Assembly (NCBI GenBank): GCA_003165795.1 | Contig: PMWW01000203.1 | Location: 266 to 32,503 of the forward strand | Reading direction: 5' to 3' | Length of the DNA stretch: 32,238 bases | From: Acidobacteriaceae bacterium | GTDB lineage: Bacteria > Acidobacteriota > Terriglobia > Terriglobales > Acidobacteriaceae | Shown: positions 31,908-32,238 of the stretch, in pieces | Layout: each line of letters starts with the position of its first letter | Numbering within the stretch: the stretch's first letter is position 1 | The notes under the pieces: model-generated | Databases searched by the model: none | Told to the model about the DNA's origin: nothing | The model's input: only the letters and a program-made list of their open reading frames with translations | Position numbers and translations under genes: made by a program

Positions 31908-31953
31908 CTCTCCAACCTAAAGAAGGTCTGATTAAGCCGGTGGGAGTGCCTCA

Positions 31954-32143
31954 GGGGCTAAAGAGACTGTGTCGCGACCGGTGGCGCCGCTCTGCGGCTC
32001 AGACTAATTTCCCACTTGACCGGGGGCTTACGCCACCCGGCTAACTTCATCCCGCCGCTGCGCGGCTAGTGTATTCGGTTTTTCTAGCACTTTGTTCCAT
32101 CACAAACTTTCTGTTCCAGTCGCGACACAGTCTCTTCAGCCCC
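31954..32143. repeat. MITE-like element with 25-bp terminal inverted repeats
   Basis: The arms run from 31954 to 31978 and 32119 to 32143 with a single mismatch and share GTCGCGACACAGTCTCTT. The element is about 190 bp and has GC-rich hairpins inside (around 31990 and 32028). There is no coding capacity and no obvious target-site duplication. Confidence 0.8.
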
Positions 32144-32238
32144 TATTTCATAGCAGATATTTGCGGACGGCCTGAAGGCATTCCCCTTCGAAGGCCCAGA
32201 CTTAGTCGGTGCTTCCCTAACAGCCCGTGGCAGAAGTG
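32144..32238. other. Right edge of the window, nothing recognised
   Basis: The last 95 bp after the inverted-repeat element hold no gene or clear signal. With the 46 bp before the element this forms the flanking intergenic sequence of the glycosylase gene. Confidence 0.4.

Overview
The window reads as a chromosomal segment of a soil-type Acidobacteriota (Terriglobia/Koribacter-like). This is an inference from gene content: two ECF sigma/zf-HC2 anti-sigma pairs, a TonB-dependent receptor with an N-terminal carboxypeptidase-regulatory-like domain, a sedolisin (S53) peptidase, a SAM-hydroxide adenosyltransferase, DUF3106 and DUF4097 proteins, and moderately high GC. No rRNA, confident tRNA, CRISPR array, prophage or intact insertion sequence was seen.

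Layout. 1-3780 is a stress/envelope small-protein island: a stand-alone response regulator, DUF3309 and lmo0937-type mini membrane proteins, a secreted SYLF-domain protein, a decayed IS3-family transposase, a YqjD/ElaB-like DUF883 protein, a CsbD-like protein, a 136-bp palindromic element and a membrane-anchored hypothetical protein. About 1 kb with no recognisable gene follows. 4856-8142 holds a secreted S53 peptidase with a strong terminator, then a Crp/Fnr-type regulator followed by a RIC (ScdA/YtfE-type) iron-sulfur repair protein. 8183-9596 (minus) is an ECF sigma/anti-sigma pair whose anti-sigma carries an unusual HNH-like extracytoplasmic domain; a TonB-dependent receptor (9820-12198) lies divergent to it.

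12388-20463 (minus) is an ABC-transporter-dependent polysaccharide locus, transcribed Wzm permease, Wzt ATPase, GT4, fused GT4-GT4, methyltransferase, GT4, GT2. Tight spacing and overlaps indicate a transcription unit making and exporting a surface glycan. Upstream, 20582-22535 (minus) is a second ECF operon: sigma, anti-sigma, DUF3106 protein.

22617-32238 is mostly housekeeping and accessory genes: a secreted hypothetical protein coupled to a Nudix hydrolase, a COG3650-like secreted protein, a GNAT acetyltransferase, a SpoU/TrmJ-type RNA methyltransferase, PanD, a MacA-like membrane fusion protein, a DUF4097 repeat protein, a SAM hydrolase, a Phd/VapC-type toxin-antitoxin pair, a small conserved protein, and a TPR protein overlapping an HhH-GPD DNA glycosylase. 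Upstream of the GNAT gene, a minus-strand promoter, three nested stems and a terminator suggest an undescribed structured RNA of about 200 nt. A second MITE-like element with 25-bp inverted repeats lies near the right edge.
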